Shown: positions 46,152-56,516 of the stretch, piece by piece
Position numbering within the stretch: the first letter of the stretch is position 1
How the letters are laid out: each line of letters begins with the position of its first letter
The notes under the pieces: model-generated
What the model was told of the DNA's origin: nothing
The model's database searches: none
The model's input: the letters and a program-made list of their open reading frames with translations, nothing else
From: Brevundimonas intermedia
GTDB taxonomy: Bacteria; Pseudomonadota; Alphaproteobacteria; Caulobacterales; Caulobacteraceae
Reading direction: 5' to 3'
Length of the DNA stretch: 64,000 bases
Assembly (NCBI RefSeq): GCF_004614235.1
Contig: NZ_SPVH01000007.1
Coordinates: 310,001 to 374,000, forward strand
Position numbers and translations under genes: made by a program

Positions 46152-47606
46152 TCAATCACGGTCGGTCGTGTCGTCGCCGCGTCCCGACACCGTCTTGAGG
46201 GCGTCGAGGGCGCGAGCACGAGCTTGGCCATGATCCAAGATGGGGTGGGGATAGTCTTTGCCAAGCCTGAGGCCGGCGTCGCGCAGCACCTCGGCTGGGG
46301 CGGTCCAGGGCGCCTGAAGCCAACGGTCGGACAGGGCGCGCAGTTCGGGAACCCAGCGGCGGACATAGCCGCCCTTGGCGTCGAACTTCTCGCCTTGGGC
46401 GATGGGATTGAAGATGCGGAAATACGGGGCGGCGTCGGCCCCGGATCCGGCGACCCACTGCCAGTTCTGCACATTGCTGGCCAGATCGGCGTCGACCAGC
46501 GTGTCCCAGAACCAGGCCTCGCCCTCGCGCCAGTCGATCAGCAGGTGTTTGACCAAGAAGGAGGCGACGACCATCCGCACGCGATTGTGCATCCAGCCGG
46601 TCGCCCACAGTTGTCGCATCCCGGCATCGACCAGGGGATAGCCCGTTCGGCCGCGCTTCCAGGCCTCCAGCCCCTTGGGATCGTCGCGCCAGGGCATGGC
46701 GTCGTATTCGGGCCGGAAGGCGCGCTCGGGCATGGTCGGGAAATGGTGGAGCAGGTGGGCGGAGAAATCGCGCCAGCCGATCTCGGCGACGAACTTTTCC
46801 GCCTCGGCGGCGGGGACCTTGCCTGCTGCAGCCGCGTCACGCGCACGTTCGACGGCGCGCCACGGACTAATCTCGCCCCAATGCAGGTGCGGCGACAGGC
46901 GGCTGGTCGCCGGGCGGTCGGGATGGTCGCGGCCGACGGAGTAAGCCTTCAGCCCGTGGGCGAGGAAGTCGGAAAGGGCGGCAGAGCCGCCGTCTTCGCC
47001 CGGCGTCCAGTCGAAGCCTTTGGACCAGTCCGGTCCGGTCGGATGCAGTTTCCAGTCGTCGATCGACTCGCTCTCGACGGCGGTCGGGGTGTCGATTTCG
47101 CGCGGGCCGGTCGTGTGGGCGGGCGGTTCGGCCTGGGCCAGCAGCGCCTTCAGGAACGGCGTGAAGACCTTATAGGGGCCGCCCGTGCCGTTCAGTACCG
47201 CGCCGGGACGGCAAAGCAGCGATCCGTTGAAGCCGCGGCAATCGACGGCGTCGGCTTTCAGCGCATGGGCGATCTCGGCATCGCGTTCGAACGCCTGCGG
47301 TTCGAACAGCCGGTTCATGAAGACGGCGTCGGCATTGGTCTCCTGGATCAGCTTCTGAAGTTGCGACAGCGAATCGCCGCTTCGCAAAATCAACCGCGAA
47401 CCCCGGGTTTGAAGCGACGCGTCGAGCGCCCGGAGCGACTTGTCGAGCCACCACAGCGACGCCGCGCCGGTCTGGCGATCCGGATTTCGATCCAGGATGA
47501 AGACCGGAAGGATCGGCCGTCCCGTCTCGGCGGCATGGTTCAGGGCGGGGTTGTCGTGCAGGCGCAGGTCGCGGCGGAACCAGAGGATGACAGGCTTGGT
47601 GGCCAC
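46152..47606 (-). CDS. phrB: Deoxyribodipyrimidine photolyase (class I CPD type)
   Basis: Photolyase uses blue light and FADH to repair cyclobutane pyrimidine dimers. The N-terminal antenna domain starts [16 protein letters not shown]. The C-terminal FAD domain has [37 protein letters not shown], and the [20 protein letters not shown] stretch typical of class I enzymes. Length is 484 residues. It is divergent from kdsA with a 112-bp gap. No SOS box was seen there. Confidence 0.95.
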   Translation of the reverse strand: MATKPVILWFRRDLRLHDNPALNHAAETGRPILPVFILDRNPDRQTGAASLWWLDKSLRALDASLQTRGSRLILRSGDSLSQLQKLIQETNADAVFMNRLFEPQAFERDAEIAHALKADAVDCRGFNGSLLCRPGAVLNGTGGPYKVFTPFLKALLAQAEPPAHTTGPREIDTPTAVESESIDDWKLHPTGPDWSKGFDWTPGEDGGSAALSDFLAHGLKAYSVGRDHPDRPATSRLSPHLHWGEISPWRAVERARDAAAAGKVPAAEAEKFVAEIGWRDFSAHLLHHFPTMPERAFRPEYDAMPWRDDPKGLEAWKRGRTGYPLVDAGMRQLWATGWMHNRVRMVVASFLVKHLLIDWREGEAWFWDTLVDADLASNVQNWQWVAGSGADAAPYFRIFNPIAQGEKFDAKGGYVRRWVPELRALSDRWLQAPWTAPAEVLRDAGLRLGKDYPHPILDHGQARARALDALKTVSGRGDDTTDRD

Positions 47607-47718
47607 GCGGGCGAACTCCGTGATAACTTGCGCTCAACCGTTCAGAGCGCCACCTGATGGCCCAATAGCTGCGGCAAACGCCGCCTCTACAACACTCGAA
47701 CTTCGAAAGAGCCGCCTC

Positions 47719-48597
47719 GTGAGCCGACCCAACGCTGTCATTACGTTGTCCGAAGGTCTTCGGACGCCTGTCGTCATTGGCGGCGGCGCCAGAATCGCCT
47801 TTATCGCCGGTCCCTGCCAGATGGAAAGCCGTCAGCACGCGCTGGAGACGGCCCATGCGCTTAAGGAAATCGGCGAACGGTTGAACGTCGGCATCATCTA
47901 CAAGACCAGTTTCGACAAGGCGAACCGCACCAGCGCCAGCGCCGCCCGCGGCATCGGCCTGAAGGACGCCATGCCGATCTTCGCCGAAATCCGCGAGGTC
48001 ACAGGCCTGCCGACCCTGACCGACGTCCACTCCGAGGCCCAGTGCGGCCCGGTGGGCGAGGTCGTCGATGTGCTGCAGATCCCGGCCTTCCTCAGCCGTC
48101 AGACCGATCTGCTGCTGGCCGCCGCCGCGACCGGCAAGGCGATCAACATCAAGAAGGGCCAGTTCCTGGCGCCCTGGGACATGAAGAACGTCATCGCCAA
48201 GGTGGTCGGCGCCGGCAATCCCAACGTCATGGCCTGCGAGCGGGGCGCCAGCTTCGGCTACAACACCCTGGTCAGCGATATGCGCGCCCTGCCGGTGCTG
48301 CGCGAGATCGGTTGCCCAGTCGTGTTCGACGCGACCCACAGCGTCCAGCAGCCGGGCGGCCAGGGCACGTCCTCGGGCGGTCAGCGCGAGTTCGTGCCGG
48401 TCCTGGCGCGCGCCGCCGTCTCGGTCGGGGTGGATGCGGTCTTCGTGGAGACGCACCCTGATCCGGACAATGCGCCGTCGGATGGCCCCAACATGGTGCC
48501 GCTGGACCAGTTCGAGGCCCTGGCGGCGCAACTGATCGCCTTCGACGACTTGGCCATCAAGATCGGGGCCAAGGCGCCAGTGGCGCAGGCCGCCTGA
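47719..48597 (+). CDS. kdsA: 3-deoxy-D-manno-octulosonate 8-phosphate synthase KdsA
   Basis: KdsA condenses phosphoenolpyruvate and arabinose 5-phosphate to Kdo-8-phosphate, the precursor of the LPS inner core sugar Kdo. Characteristic are [51 protein letters not shown] and [11 protein letters not shown]. The GTG start gives 292 residues; the frame is open far upstream, but that is antisense to the photolyase. It leads the kdsA-hldE-hldD run. Confidence 0.95.
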   Translation: MSRPNAVITLSEGLRTPVVIGGGARIAFIAGPCQMESRQHALETAHALKEIGERLNVGIIYKTSFDKANRTSASAARGIGLKDAMPIFAEIREVTGLPTLTDVHSEAQCGPVGEVVDVLQIPAFLSRQTDLLLAAAATGKAINIKKGQFLAPWDMKNVIAKVVGAGNPNVMACERGASFGYNTLVSDMRALPVLREIGCPVVFDATHSVQQPGGQGTSSGGQREFVPVLARAAVSVGVDAVFVETHPDPDNAPSDGPNMVPLDQFEALAAQLIAFDDLAIKIGAKAPVAQAA

Positions 48598-48615
48598 ATC
48601 CTCTAGGTCGGACCC

Positions 48616-50073
48616 ATGTCTGACACCTTGGACCTGGGCGCCCTGCAAAGCCTGCTGGAGCGCGTGCGCGGCCTGAAGATCGCTTGCGTCGGCGACCTGA
48701 TGCTGGACCGCTACGTCTATGGCGAGGTCAGCCGCATCTCGCCCGAGGCGCCGATCCCGGTGCTGCGCGCCGCCCGCACGGTCGCCATGCCTGGCGGCGT
48801 CGGCAATGTGGCGCGCAATATCGCGGCGCTGGGCGGTGTGGCCCGCCTGGGCGCCGTCGTCGGGGACGATGCGGCGGGCGCCGAGTTGACCGCTCTGATC
48901 GCCGCCGAGCCACGGATCGAGGACGCTTTGGCCCGCGCCGCCGAGGCCGCCACCATCGTCAAGACGCGGTTCGTTTCGGGGGGGCAACAGCTGTTGCGGC
49001 TGGACGACGAAGCGGCGCCGATGGGCATCGACACTTCTGACGCCTTTACGGGCACTTCCGTTTATCTTCTGTCCGACTATGCCAAGGGTGTCGTCGGTGA
49101 CGCGTTGATCGCATCGGCTTTGGCGGCGGCTAAGAAGTCCGGCGCGCCAGTCGTGGTCGATCCCAAGGGACGCGACTTCGCACGCTATGGGGCGGTCGAT
49201 GTGATCAAGCCCAACGCCTCTGAATTGGCCGGGGCGACGGGCTTGCCGGTCGGAACAGACGCCGAGGTCGAGGCGGCGCTGGAGGCGCTGCTGGCCGCCA
49301 CGACCGCAAAGGCCGTGATCGTGACGCGCGCGGGCAAGGGGATGAGCCTGGCGCGGCGCGGGGAACCGGTAAAGCATTTCCCAGGCCGGGCGCGCGAGGT
49401 GTTCGACGTTTCGGGCGCCGGCGACACCTGTCTGGCGGCCATCGGCCTGGCCCTGGGCGCCGGAGCGTCGCTGGAGACGGCGGTCGAGTTCGCCATCCTG
49501 GCCTCGGGCGTGGTGGTCGGAAAGGCCGGGACGGCCGTGGTCACGCCCGCCGAACTGATCGAGGCCGAGCTGAGCCAGCATGCCACGGCTGCCGTCGCCA
49601 AGGTGACGCCGCTGGACGAACTGTCGGCCGAGGTCGAGGCCTGGCGGCGTCAGGGGCTGAAGGTCGGTTTCACCAACGGCTGTTTCGACATCCTGCACCG
49701 GGGCCATGTCGCCTATCTGGCCCAGGCGCGCAGTTGGTGCGACCGACTGGTGGTGGCGTTGAACACCGACGCCTCGGTCAAGCGGCTGAAGGGCGAGGGA
49801 CGGCCCGTCAACGATCTGGACAGTCGGGCGGTCGTCATCGGCGGCTTGGCCAGTGTGGACCGCGTGACCAGTTTCGACGATCCGACGCCGGTCGCCTTGA
49901 TCGAACGGCTGAGACCCGATGTGCTGATCAAGGGCTCGGACTACACGCGCGAGGGCGTGGTCGGCGGCGATCTGGTCGAGAGCTGGGGCGGCGAGGTCAG
50001 GCTGGCGGATTTCAAGGACGGGTATTCGACCACGCGGACGATCGAGAAGATGACCACAGGATCCCAGCAATGA
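48616..50073 (+). CDS. hldE: Bifunctional heptose 7-phosphate kinase / heptose 1-phosphate adenylyltransferase HldE
   Basis: HldE carries out two steps of ADP-heptose synthesis for the LPS inner core. The N-terminal PfkB kinase domain (about residues 1-320) has GDLMLDRYVYG, GGVGNVARNIA and the catalytic DVSGAGDTCLA. The C-terminal nucleotidyltransferase domain (about 345-485) has GFTNGCFDILHRGHVAYL. Its 485 residues match the fused form. Its stop overlaps the hldD start (ATGA). Confidence 0.96.
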   Translation: MSDTLDLGALQSLLERVRGLKIACVGDLMLDRYVYGEVSRISPEAPIPVLRAARTVAMPGGVGNVARNIAALGGVARLGAVVGDDAAGAELTALIAAEPRIEDALARAAEAATIVKTRFVSGGQQLLRLDDEAAPMGIDTSDAFTGTSVYLLSDYAKGVVGDALIASALAAAKKSGAPVVVDPKGRDFARYGAVDVIKPNASELAGATGLPVGTDAEVEAALEALLAATTAKAVIVTRAGKGMSLARRGEPVKHFPGRAREVFDVSGAGDTCLAAIGLALGAGASLETAVEFAILASGVVVGKAGTAVVTPAELIEAELSQHATAAVAKVTPLDELSAEVEAWRRQGLKVGFTNGCFDILHRGHVAYLAQARSWCDRLVVALNTDASVKRLKGEGRPVNDLDSRAVVIGGLASVDRVTSFDDPTPVALIERLRPDVLIKGSDYTREGVVGGDLVESWGGEVRLADFKDGYSTTRTIEKMTTGSQQ

Positions 50074-51071
50074 CGCCTCGCATGATCGTCGTCACCGGCG
50101 GCGCCGGCTTCATCGGCTCCAACATCGTGGCGCGGCTGACGGCCGAGACGGCCTATGACCTCGTGGTCTGCGATCGGCTGGAGACCGCCGATCTGGCCAA
50201 GTGGAAGAATGTCGCCAAGCACGCCATCGCCGACTTCTGGTCGCCCGAGGAACTGTTCGAGCAGCTGGAGCGTCATGCCGAACGGATCGAGGCCGTGGTG
50301 CATATGGGCGCCATCTCCTCCACGACCGAGCCGGACGCCGACCTGATCCTGCGCACCAACTTCACCCTGTCGCGCGACCTGTGGGACTGGTGCACGATCC
50401 GCGACGTCAGGATGATCTACGCGTCCTCGGCAGCCACTTATGGCGACGGTGAGGGGGGCTTCAACGACGATGACGATGCGGATTCTTTGTCGAAGCTTCG
50501 GCCGCTAAACGCCTATGGTTATTCGAAGATGTTGTTCGATCAGCATGCCGTGCGCCAGGCGGATCGCGGCCAGGCGCCGCGCCAGTGGGCAGGGTTGAAA
50601 TTCTTCAACGTCTATGGGCCGAACGAGGGCCACAAGGGCGGGATGAAGTCGGTCGTCGCCCAGATCTGGCCCAAGGTCGAGGCGGGCGAGACCGTCAGCC
50701 TGTTTCGGTCGCACAATCCGAACTATCGCGATGGCGGCCAGCTGCGCGACTTCGTCTATGTGGACGACGTGGTCGACATCATCGAGTTCCTGCTGCAGTC
50801 GCCGGAGGTGTCCGGCATCTTCAACGCCGGGTCCGGTCAGGCGCGGTCGTTCGAAGATCTGGCCAAGGCCACCTTCGCCGCCGCCGGGAAGGAAGCCTCC
50901 ATCCAGTATGTCGACATGCCCGAGGTGATCCGCGACCGGTACCAGTATTTCACCGAAGCCCGGATGGAGCGGATTCGGGCCGCCGGTTTCGAGGGCCAGT
51001 CCACGCCGCTGGAAGAGGGCGTGCGGCGTTACGTACAGGACTTCCTGTCCACCGCTGATCCGTATCGCTGA
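50070..51071 (+). CDS. hldD: ADP-L-glycero-D-manno-heptose 6-epimerase HldD
   Basis: HldD epimerises ADP-heptose at C6, completing the inner-core heptose donor. This extended short-chain dehydrogenase has the NADP motif VTGGAGFIGSNIV, an ASSAATYGDG Ser/Thr site and YGYSKMLFD with the Tyr-Lys pair. FFNVYGPNEGHKGGMKSV follows. The ATG overlapping the hldE stop gives 333 residues. The next gene starts at its stop (TGATG), which suggests continued co-translation. Confidence 0.96.
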   Translation: MTPRMIVVTGGAGFIGSNIVARLTAETAYDLVVCDRLETADLAKWKNVAKHAIADFWSPEELFEQLERHAERIEAVVHMGAISSTTEPDADLILRTNFTLSRDLWDWCTIRDVRMIYASSAATYGDGEGGFNDDDDADSLSKLRPLNAYGYSKMLFDQHAVRQADRGQAPRQWAGLKFFNVYGPNEGHKGGMKSVVAQIWPKVEAGETVSLFRSHNPNYRDGGQLRDFVYVDDVVDIIEFLLQSPEVSGIFNAGSGQARSFEDLAKATFAAAGKEASIQYVDMPEVIRDRYQYFTEARMERIRAAGFEGQSTPLEEGVRRYVQDFLSTADPYR

Positions 51072-52162
51072 TGCGCCGGCTGACCTTCAGGCAGTGGGTC
51101 GGCTATGCGGGCTTCGCCGCCGTCCTGATCCTGACCGCCGCCGTGGCGGTCTGGAGCGGAGATATCCTGCGGGCCGGGTTGGACCCTCAGGTGCCGTTCC
51201 AGACCTACAAGCCGCCGCCCGCGCCGGATTATCGGTCGGCGTCGTCCTGGGCGTTGATGGACGAAGGCGCGCCGGACCGCGCGTCGGTCTTCTTCGTCAT
51301 GCCGACAACGTTCGACGGTGGCGCAGAGTGGAACGGGCCGATCGACGATGCGCGGGCGAATGCCTATCTGCGCCGCGTCGTCTTGCCGAACTATGCCTCG
51401 CCCTTCGCCAGGGAAGGCAAGGTCAGCGCGCCGCTCTATCGCCAGGCCAGCCTCTATACCCGTCTGACCCTGCGCGATGATGCGCGTGAGGCGCGGGCCT
51501 TCGCCTATGAGGATGTGAAGGCGGCCTTCGCCCTGTGGCTTCGCAATCATCCGACCGGACCGATCGTGATCGCGGGGGTGGAGCAGGGCGGCGAACTGTC
51601 GGCGCTGCTGGTGCGCGACGCGCTTACCGCCGATCCGAAGCTCAAGGACCGGTTGGTGGCGGCCTATCTGATCGAGACCTTGGTCAGTCGCGAGATGTTC
51701 CAGCAGAGGGTCACGCCCTGCGACGCGTCGGACGAGACAGGCTGTATCGTCGCCTGGTCATCGGTCGAGGACGGCGACGAACCGGCGGCGCGGCGCAAGC
51801 TGCGGCGGGCGCTGGACTGGAATGACCGGGGCGAGCTGGTGGGGCTGACGACCGCGCCGATGTGCGTCAATCCGGTGACCGGAGCAACAGCTCAACCGCG
51901 CGCCGAGGCTCGCCAGCACAGCGGGGCGACCAATGCGACGGGGCTGGAATGGGGCGCGCGTCCGGCCCTGACCGGGCGTCTGATTTCGACCGAATGTCGC
52001 GGCGGCCTGCTGTGGCACAGCGCGCCCGACGCCGACTTCCTGACGGCCGGCGGAAGCTGGGCGGATCGACGCAAGATCGTGCCTTACAACCTGTTCTACG
52101 GCGACATCGAGCGTGACGTCAGCGTCCGCTTGGCGGCATGGCGGGCCAAGCGCGGCCTTTAG
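51071..52162 (+). CDS. DUF3089 protein, alpha/beta-hydrolase-like, with altered nucleophile motif
   Basis: A single N-terminal hydrophobic helix (about residues 13-31) is followed by a DUF3089-like domain: PDYRSASSWALMD, VFFVMPTTFDG, and YRQASLYTRLTL. In hydrolase-type members a GxSQG elbow would be expected. Here the same place reads IAGVEQGGELSALLV, with Glu instead of Ser, so classic Ser-hydrolase activity seems lost. Function is unknown. Its overlap with hldD suggests some link to envelope or LPS synthesis, but only by position. Confidence 0.75.
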   Translation: MRRLTFRQWVGYAGFAAVLILTAAVAVWSGDILRAGLDPQVPFQTYKPPPAPDYRSASSWALMDEGAPDRASVFFVMPTTFDGGAEWNGPIDDARANAYLRRVVLPNYASPFAREGKVSAPLYRQASLYTRLTLRDDAREARAFAYEDVKAAFALWLRNHPTGPIVIAGVEQGGELSALLVRDALTADPKLKDRLVAAYLIETLVSREMFQQRVTPCDASDETGCIVAWSSVEDGDEPAARRKLRRALDWNDRGELVGLTTAPMCVNPVTGATAQPRAEARQHSGATNATGLEWGARPALTGRLISTECRGGLLWHSAPDADFLTAGGSWADRRKIVPYNLFYGDIERDVSVRLAAWRAKRGL

Positions 52163-52238
52163 CATCGATCAGTTCGTCCGGTTTCTATGGCGCCGCTCGC
52201 GTCCAGCGCGTAGGCTGATCGCCTCAGGGAGGATCTGA

Positions 52239-53234
52239 ATGGACGTCACCACCATATTCGCAGGCGTAGTGCTGCTGCTGGCTATCGTGCTCTTGATCAG
52301 TGTCATCAAGATCGTACCGCAAGGCCGTGAATACACAGTCGAACGTTTCGGCAAATACACCAAGACGCTGAGCCCCGGCATCGGCTTCCTGACCCCGTTC
52401 GTGGAGCGGGTCGGCCGCCGCATGAACATGATGGAGCAGGTGCTGGACGTCCCGACCCAGGAGGTCATCACCAAGGACAACGCCATGGTGAAGGTCGATG
52501 CGATCGTGTTCATCCAGGTGATGAACGCCTCGGCGGGCGCTTACCGGGTCGAAAACCTTCCCTATGCCATCACCCAGCTCTGCATGACCAACCTGCGAAC
52601 GGTCGTCGGTTCGATGGAATTGGACGAAGTTCTTTTTCAACGCGACTCGATCAACACGCGGTTGTTGACGGTCATCGACGCAGCGACTGAACCGTGGGGC
52701 GTCAAGGTCAACAGGATCGAGATCAAGGACCTTACTCCGCCCGTAGACATCACGAACGCCATGGCTCGCCAGATGAAGGCAGAGCGTGAAAAGCGCGCAA
52801 TCATCACTGAAGCCGAGGGCGAAAAACAGTCCGCCATCGCGCGCGCCGAAGGTGCCAAACAGGCCGCCATTCTTCAGGCCGAAGGCCGCAAGGAAGCCGC
52901 TTTCCGCGACGCAGAGGCTCGCGAACGCGAAGCCCAGGCGGAGGCGAAAGCCACCGCCATGGTGTCGGAAGCCATCGCACGCGGCGATGTGAACGCCATC
53001 AACTACTTTATCGCCCAGAAGTATGTCGAAGCCTTCGCCGAACTGGCGCGCAGCCCGCAGCAGAGGACCGTCATCGTGCCCGCCGAAATGGGCGCCCTGG
53101 TCGGCACCATCGCCGGTATCGGCGAGATGGTCGGCTTGGCCAAGAACCAAAGCTCCGGCACGGCGCCAACCCCGCCCGTCCGTCCCGCACCGCCGCGTCG
53201 CCCTGCGGGCGGCGCAGTCCCACCCTCGGCCTGA
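52239..53234 (+). CDS. qmcA: SPFH/band 7 (stomatin-like, QmcA-type) membrane protein
   Basis: SPFH proteins form large membrane-attached rings linked to protein quality control and membrane microdomains. One N-terminal helix (about residues 6-27) is followed by the SPFH domain: VPQGREYTVERFGKYTKTL, PGIGFLTPFVERVG, VLDVPTQEVITKDNAMVKVD. A long coiled coil with repeated EAEGEK/RAEGAK/QAEGRK units runs about 170-245. A Pro-rich tail ends the protein. The nfeD-like gene follows 17 bp later, the standard partner. Confidence 0.93.
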   Translation: MDVTTIFAGVVLLLAIVLLISVIKIVPQGREYTVERFGKYTKTLSPGIGFLTPFVERVGRRMNMMEQVLDVPTQEVITKDNAMVKVDAIVFIQVMNASAGAYRVENLPYAITQLCMTNLRTVVGSMELDEVLFQRDSINTRLLTVIDAATEPWGVKVNRIEIKDLTPPVDITNAMARQMKAEREKRAIITEAEGEKQSAIARAEGAKQAAILQAEGRKEAAFRDAEAREREAQAEAKATAMVSEAIARGDVNAINYFIAQKYVEAFAELARSPQQRTVIVPAEMGALVGTIAGIGEMVGLAKNQSSGTAPTPPVRPAPPRRPAGGAVPPSA

Positions 53235-53251
53235 TCGTAGGAGGCTGAACG

Positions 53252-53710
53252 ATGCTGTCGCTCGCTGATCTCTATGTCGCCCAGCCGTTCTGGATCTGGC
53301 TGGCCGTCGGGGTTCTGCTGTTGGCGGTCGAGGCGATGTTCTCGACCGAATGGCTGCTGTGGCCCGCCGTTTCGGCCGGCGTCGTCGCGGTGATGACGGC
53401 GGCGGGCGTGCGGCTAGGTTTGCCGGGCGAAGTCGCCGTCTTCGCCGTTCTGACGGTTATCGCTACGCTTCTGTCTCGTCGACTGATCTCCAAGGCCAAC
53501 CCTGCCGGTCCCGACATCAACGACCGCGACAGCCGCCTGATCGGCCAAAGGGCGCGGGTGGTCGAAGCCTTCGTGTCTGGGCGCGGCCGCGTCTTCATCT
53601 CGGGCGCCGAATGGCCGGCCGAGATCGAGGGGGAACCGCCGGTGGAAGGGCAAGATGTGGTGGTGATGCGGATCACGGGATCTTTGCTGACGGTTCAGTC
53701 GCCGGTCTGA
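53252..53710 (+). CDS. NfeD-family membrane protein
   Basis: NfeD proteins pair with stomatin-like proteins. Three or so hydrophobic helices occupy residues 10-75, followed by a small OB-fold domain (about 90-150) with RLIGQRARVVEAFVSGRGRV and PPVEGQDVVVMRITG. This is the short form (152 residues) lacking the ClpP-like protease domain. Its position right after the SPFH gene supports the call. Confidence 0.9.
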   Translation: MLSLADLYVAQPFWIWLAVGVLLLAVEAMFSTEWLLWPAVSAGVVAVMTAAGVRLGLPGEVAVFAVLTVIATLLSRRLISKANPAGPDINDRDSRLIGQRARVVEAFVSGRGRVFISGAEWPAEIEGEPPVEGQDVVVMRITGSLLTVQSPV

Positions 53711-53741
53711 AACGACGCGGGCCGAGAGGCGTTCGTCAGGA

Positions 53742-55139
53742 ATGACAGCCAGCCAGCACGCCGCCTTGGACGGTCTACCCACGCCCCGGCGATATTGGGC
53801 CATTGCGTCCATCGGCCTCGGGATCACCCTGGCCGTTCTGGACGGGGCCATCGCCAACGTCGCACTGCCGTCGATTGCGCAGGATCTGCAGGCGTCGTCG
53901 GCGGCGTCGATCTGGATCGTCAACGCCTATCAGATCGCCATCGTCGTCGCCCTGTTGCCGCTCGCGTCGCTGGGCGAGATCGTCGGCTATCGCCGGGTGT
54001 CGCAGGCGGGGCTGGCCGTCTTCACCTTGGCGTCCATCGCCTGCGTCTTCGCCAACTCCATCGAGGCGTTGAGCCTGGCCCGCGTCATCCAGGGATTTGG
54101 GGCGGCGGGCATCATGAGCGTCAACGGCGCCCTGGTGCGCTTCACCTATCCACAGAGCCTGCTGGGACGCGCCGTCGGCATCAACGCCGTGATCGTGTCC
54201 CTGGCCGCGGCTGCAGGGCCGACCATCGCCAGCGCGATCCTGTCCGTGGGGCACTGGCGCTGGTTGTTTGCGCTGAACGTACCCATTGGGCTGCTGGCCG
54301 TGTCGCTCGCGGGGTTCACCCTGCCGCACAATCCGCTGCACAAGCGCAAGCTGAACTGGACCGGGGCTGCGCTGAATGCGGCGGCGTTCGGCTTGGTCAT
54401 CACGGGCTTGCAGTCCTTGGCGCATGGCGAGGCGGCGGTGCTGGGCTTTGGCCTGACGGGCGCAGGTCTGGCGGCGGGCGTCCTGCTGATTCGCCACGAG
54501 CGGTCGCGCGCTTCGCCTCTGATCCCGCTGGACCTCTTGGCGCGGCCGATGTTCAGCCTGTCGGTGGCGACCTCGATCATTTCCTTCACGGCGCAGATGA
54601 TGGCCTTCGTGGCCTTGCCCTTCTTTCTTCAGGGATCGTTGCGACTGACGCCGGTCGAGACGGGTCTGTTGATGACGCCCTGGCCGTTGGCGACGATGAT
54701 CGCGGCGCCCCTGGCCGGCTATCTGTCGGATCGATATTCGGCCGGTGTATTGGGCGCCATCGGGCTGAGCGTCTTCGCCTGCGGCTTGATGGCCTTGAGC
54801 TTCCTGAACGCCGATTCGACCCATTTCGACATCGTGTGGCGAATGGCGGTCTGCGGCGCAGGATTCGGCTTCTTCCAGTCACCCAACAACCGCGCCATGC
54901 TGTCTGAAGCGCCGAAAGAACGGGCTGGGGCGGCGGGCGGCACATTGGGGATGGCGCGCGTGGTTGGCCAGTCGTTGGGCGCGGTGGTCGTCGCCTTCCT
55001 ACTGTCGACCACGCCGATCAATGGTGTCGCGCATGGCTTCCAGATCGCCGCAGTCACGGCCCTGTTCGGCGCGGTCATGAGCGGATCTCGCGTCCGACGC
55101 CGTCCGGCCGAGCCGGAAAAGGAAGTCGAGGCGGTCTAG
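53742..55139 (+). CDS. MFS drug exporter, DHA2 (14-helix) family
   Basis: A proton-driven exporter with about fourteen hydrophobic helices in 465 residues. Typical of DHA2/EmrB-QacA members are [17 protein letters not shown] in helix 1, the helix 2-3 loop [13 protein letters not shown], and motif C in helix 5 ([29 protein letters not shown]). The substrate range is unknown. It stands alone, with no regulator or membrane fusion protein next to it, and overlaps the convergent rnhA end by four bases. Confidence 0.92.
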   Translation: MTASQHAALDGLPTPRRYWAIASIGLGITLAVLDGAIANVALPSIAQDLQASSAASIWIVNAYQIAIVVALLPLASLGEIVGYRRVSQAGLAVFTLASIACVFANSIEALSLARVIQGFGAAGIMSVNGALVRFTYPQSLLGRAVGINAVIVSLAAAAGPTIASAILSVGHWRWLFALNVPIGLLAVSLAGFTLPHNPLHKRKLNWTGAALNAAAFGLVITGLQSLAHGEAAVLGFGLTGAGLAAGVLLIRHERSRASPLIPLDLLARPMFSLSVATSIISFTAQMMAFVALPFFLQGSLRLTPVETGLLMTPWPLATMIAAPLAGYLSDRYSAGVLGAIGLSVFACGLMALSFLNADSTHFDIVWRMAVCGAGFGFFQSPNNRAMLSEAPKERAGAAGGTLGMARVVGQSLGAVVVAFLLSTTPINGVAHGFQIAAVTALFGAVMSGSRVRRRPAEPEKEVEAV

Positions 55140-55588
55140 CGCCGCTTCAGATCGGCGACGCCGCGATTCGCCAACTGGTCCGCGCGCTCGTTCAGTTCAT
55201 GGCCCGCATGCCCCTTCACCCAGCGCCATTTGACATCGTGGCGTAGACGGGCGGCGTCCAGACGCTGCCACAGGTCGGCGTTCTTGACCGGCTTCTTGTC
55301 GGCGGTCAGCCAGCCGCGCGCCTTCCAGCCACGCATCCACTCGGTGATTCCCTGCATGACGTATTTGCTGTCGGTATGCAGTTCGACCTTGCAGGGTCGT
55401 TTCAGCGCCTCCAGCGCCATGATGGCGGCCATCAGCTCCATGCGGTTGTTGGTTGTGTTGGCTTCGCCGCCCCACAATTCCTTTTCGTGACCGCCGCCTG
55501 TCTGGAGCAGGGCGCCCCAGCCGCCGGGGCCGGGATTGCCCTTGCAGGCGCCGTCGGTGTGGATGATGACGTGATCGGAGGGACTCAT
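55136..55588 (-). CDS. rnhA: Ribonuclease HI
   Basis: RNase HI degrades RNA in RNA-DNA hybrids. All four carboxylates are in sight: Asp in [19 protein letters not shown], Glu in NRMELMAAI, Asp in [11 protein letters not shown], and Asp in NERADQLAN. The basic protrusion [16 protein letters not shown] is present. Its 150 residues fit the E. coli type. It is divergent from tatA. Confidence 0.97.
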   Translation of the reverse strand: MSPSDHVIIHTDGACKGNPGPGGWGALLQTGGGHEKELWGGEANTTNNRMELMAAIMALEALKRPCKVELHTDSKYVMQGITEWMRGWKARGWLTADKKPVKNADLWQRLDAARLRHDVKWRWVKGHAGHELNERADQLANRGVADLKRR

Positions 55589-55698
55589 GGTCGCGCAGAC
55601 CTACAGCGTCCCTTGGCGTGGGGCCATCACTGCGCCTATATGCGCATCGAAGAATAGTGGATGGGATCGGATCACCGGTCCTCGCGAGGAGATTAGCC

Positions 55699-55917
55699 AT
55701 GGGCTCCATGAGCATCTGGCATTGGGCCATCGTCATTGTCGTCATCGCGCTGCTGTTCGGCGGCCGGGGCAAGCTGTCGGGCATCATGGGCGACGCCGCC
55801 AAGGGCATCCGCGCCTTCAAGGATGGCCTGAAGGACGACGACAAGAAAGAGGGCCCGCACGAGGGTGTCAGCTCGCTGCCGCGCACCGAGGCGGAAAAGG
55901 AAGAGCTGAAGCGCTAG
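55699..55917 (+). CDS. tatA: Sec-independent translocase subunit TatA
   Basis: TatA forms the variable-size pore of the twin-arginine translocase. One N-terminal helix (about residues 5-21) is followed by the [25 protein letters not shown] hinge and amphipathic helix, then a charged tail. The ATG at 55699 has a GAGGAG ribosome site and gives 72 residues; an open frame 27 codons upstream lacks family sequence. It leads tatABC. Confidence 0.95.
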   Translation: MGSMSIWHWAIVIVVIALLFGGRGKLSGIMGDAAKGIRAFKDGLKDDDKKEGPHEGVSSLPRTEAEKEELKR

Positions 55918-55940
55918 TCGTCGTCTGTAAGGGCTGACGC

Positions 55941-56516
55941 ATGGGCGGGCTCGGCCCCGGTATCGGGGGCTTCGAATTAGTGGTGATCGGTCTGGTGGCC
56001 CTGCTTGTAGTGGGGCCAAAGGACTTGCCTGTTCTGATGCGTCGCGTCGGCCAGATGGTCGCCAAGGCGCGCGCCATGGCCAACGAGTTCCGCAGCAGTT
56101 TCGACGAGATGGCGCGTCAGTCCGAGCTGGACGACCTGCGCAAGGAGGTCGAAGCGCTGCGGACGGGGCAGGGGGCCATGTATCCCCTGGGGGCCGAGGC
56201 GGACGCCGCCTTCAAGGACATCAACGCGGGACTGACGGCGCCGACGCCCACGGCAGCCTTGCCTGCGCCCGAGCCGGAGGTTCCGGTCATGACGCCGGCC
56301 GCCGACGAATGGCCGGACACGCCGGCGCCCGTCGATCCCGTCGTGGAGACGAAGCCCAAGCGGGCAGTTGCGAAGGCGAAGCCTGTGACGACGGCCAAGC
56401 CCTCGACGATCAAGCCGCGCGCACCGGCCAAGCCCAAGGCGGCCCCTCCGGCCGCCAAGACAAAGTCGGCGACCGCCAAGCCCAAGACTCCGCGCAAGAA
56501 GGCCGCTGACCTGTGA
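55941..56516 (+). CDS. tatB: Sec-independent translocase subunit TatB
   Basis: TatB, with TatC, recognises twin-arginine signal peptides. The N-terminal helix GGFELVVIGLVALLVVGPKDLP and the amphipathic segment MRRVGQMVAKARAMANEFRS are typical. After about residue 95 the tail becomes Pro/Ala/Lys-rich, with low complexity to residue 191, longer than in E. coli TatB. Its stop overlaps the tatC GTG start by four bases. Confidence 0.94.
   Translation: MGGLGPGIGGFELVVIGLVALLVVGPKDLPVLMRRVGQMVAKARAMANEFRSSFDEMARQSELDDLRKEVEALRTGQGAMYPLGAEADAAFKDINAGLTAPTPTAALPAPEPEVPVMTPAADEWPDTPAPVDPVVETKPKRAVAKAKPVTTAKPSTIKPRAPAKPKAAPPAAKTKSATAKPKTPRKKAADL

Noticed and set aside
47170..50070. 966-codon minus-strand frame across photolyase, kdsA and hldE
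   Set aside because: Long chance frame from GC-rich third positions; it lies opposite kdsA and hldE, which have full family motifs.
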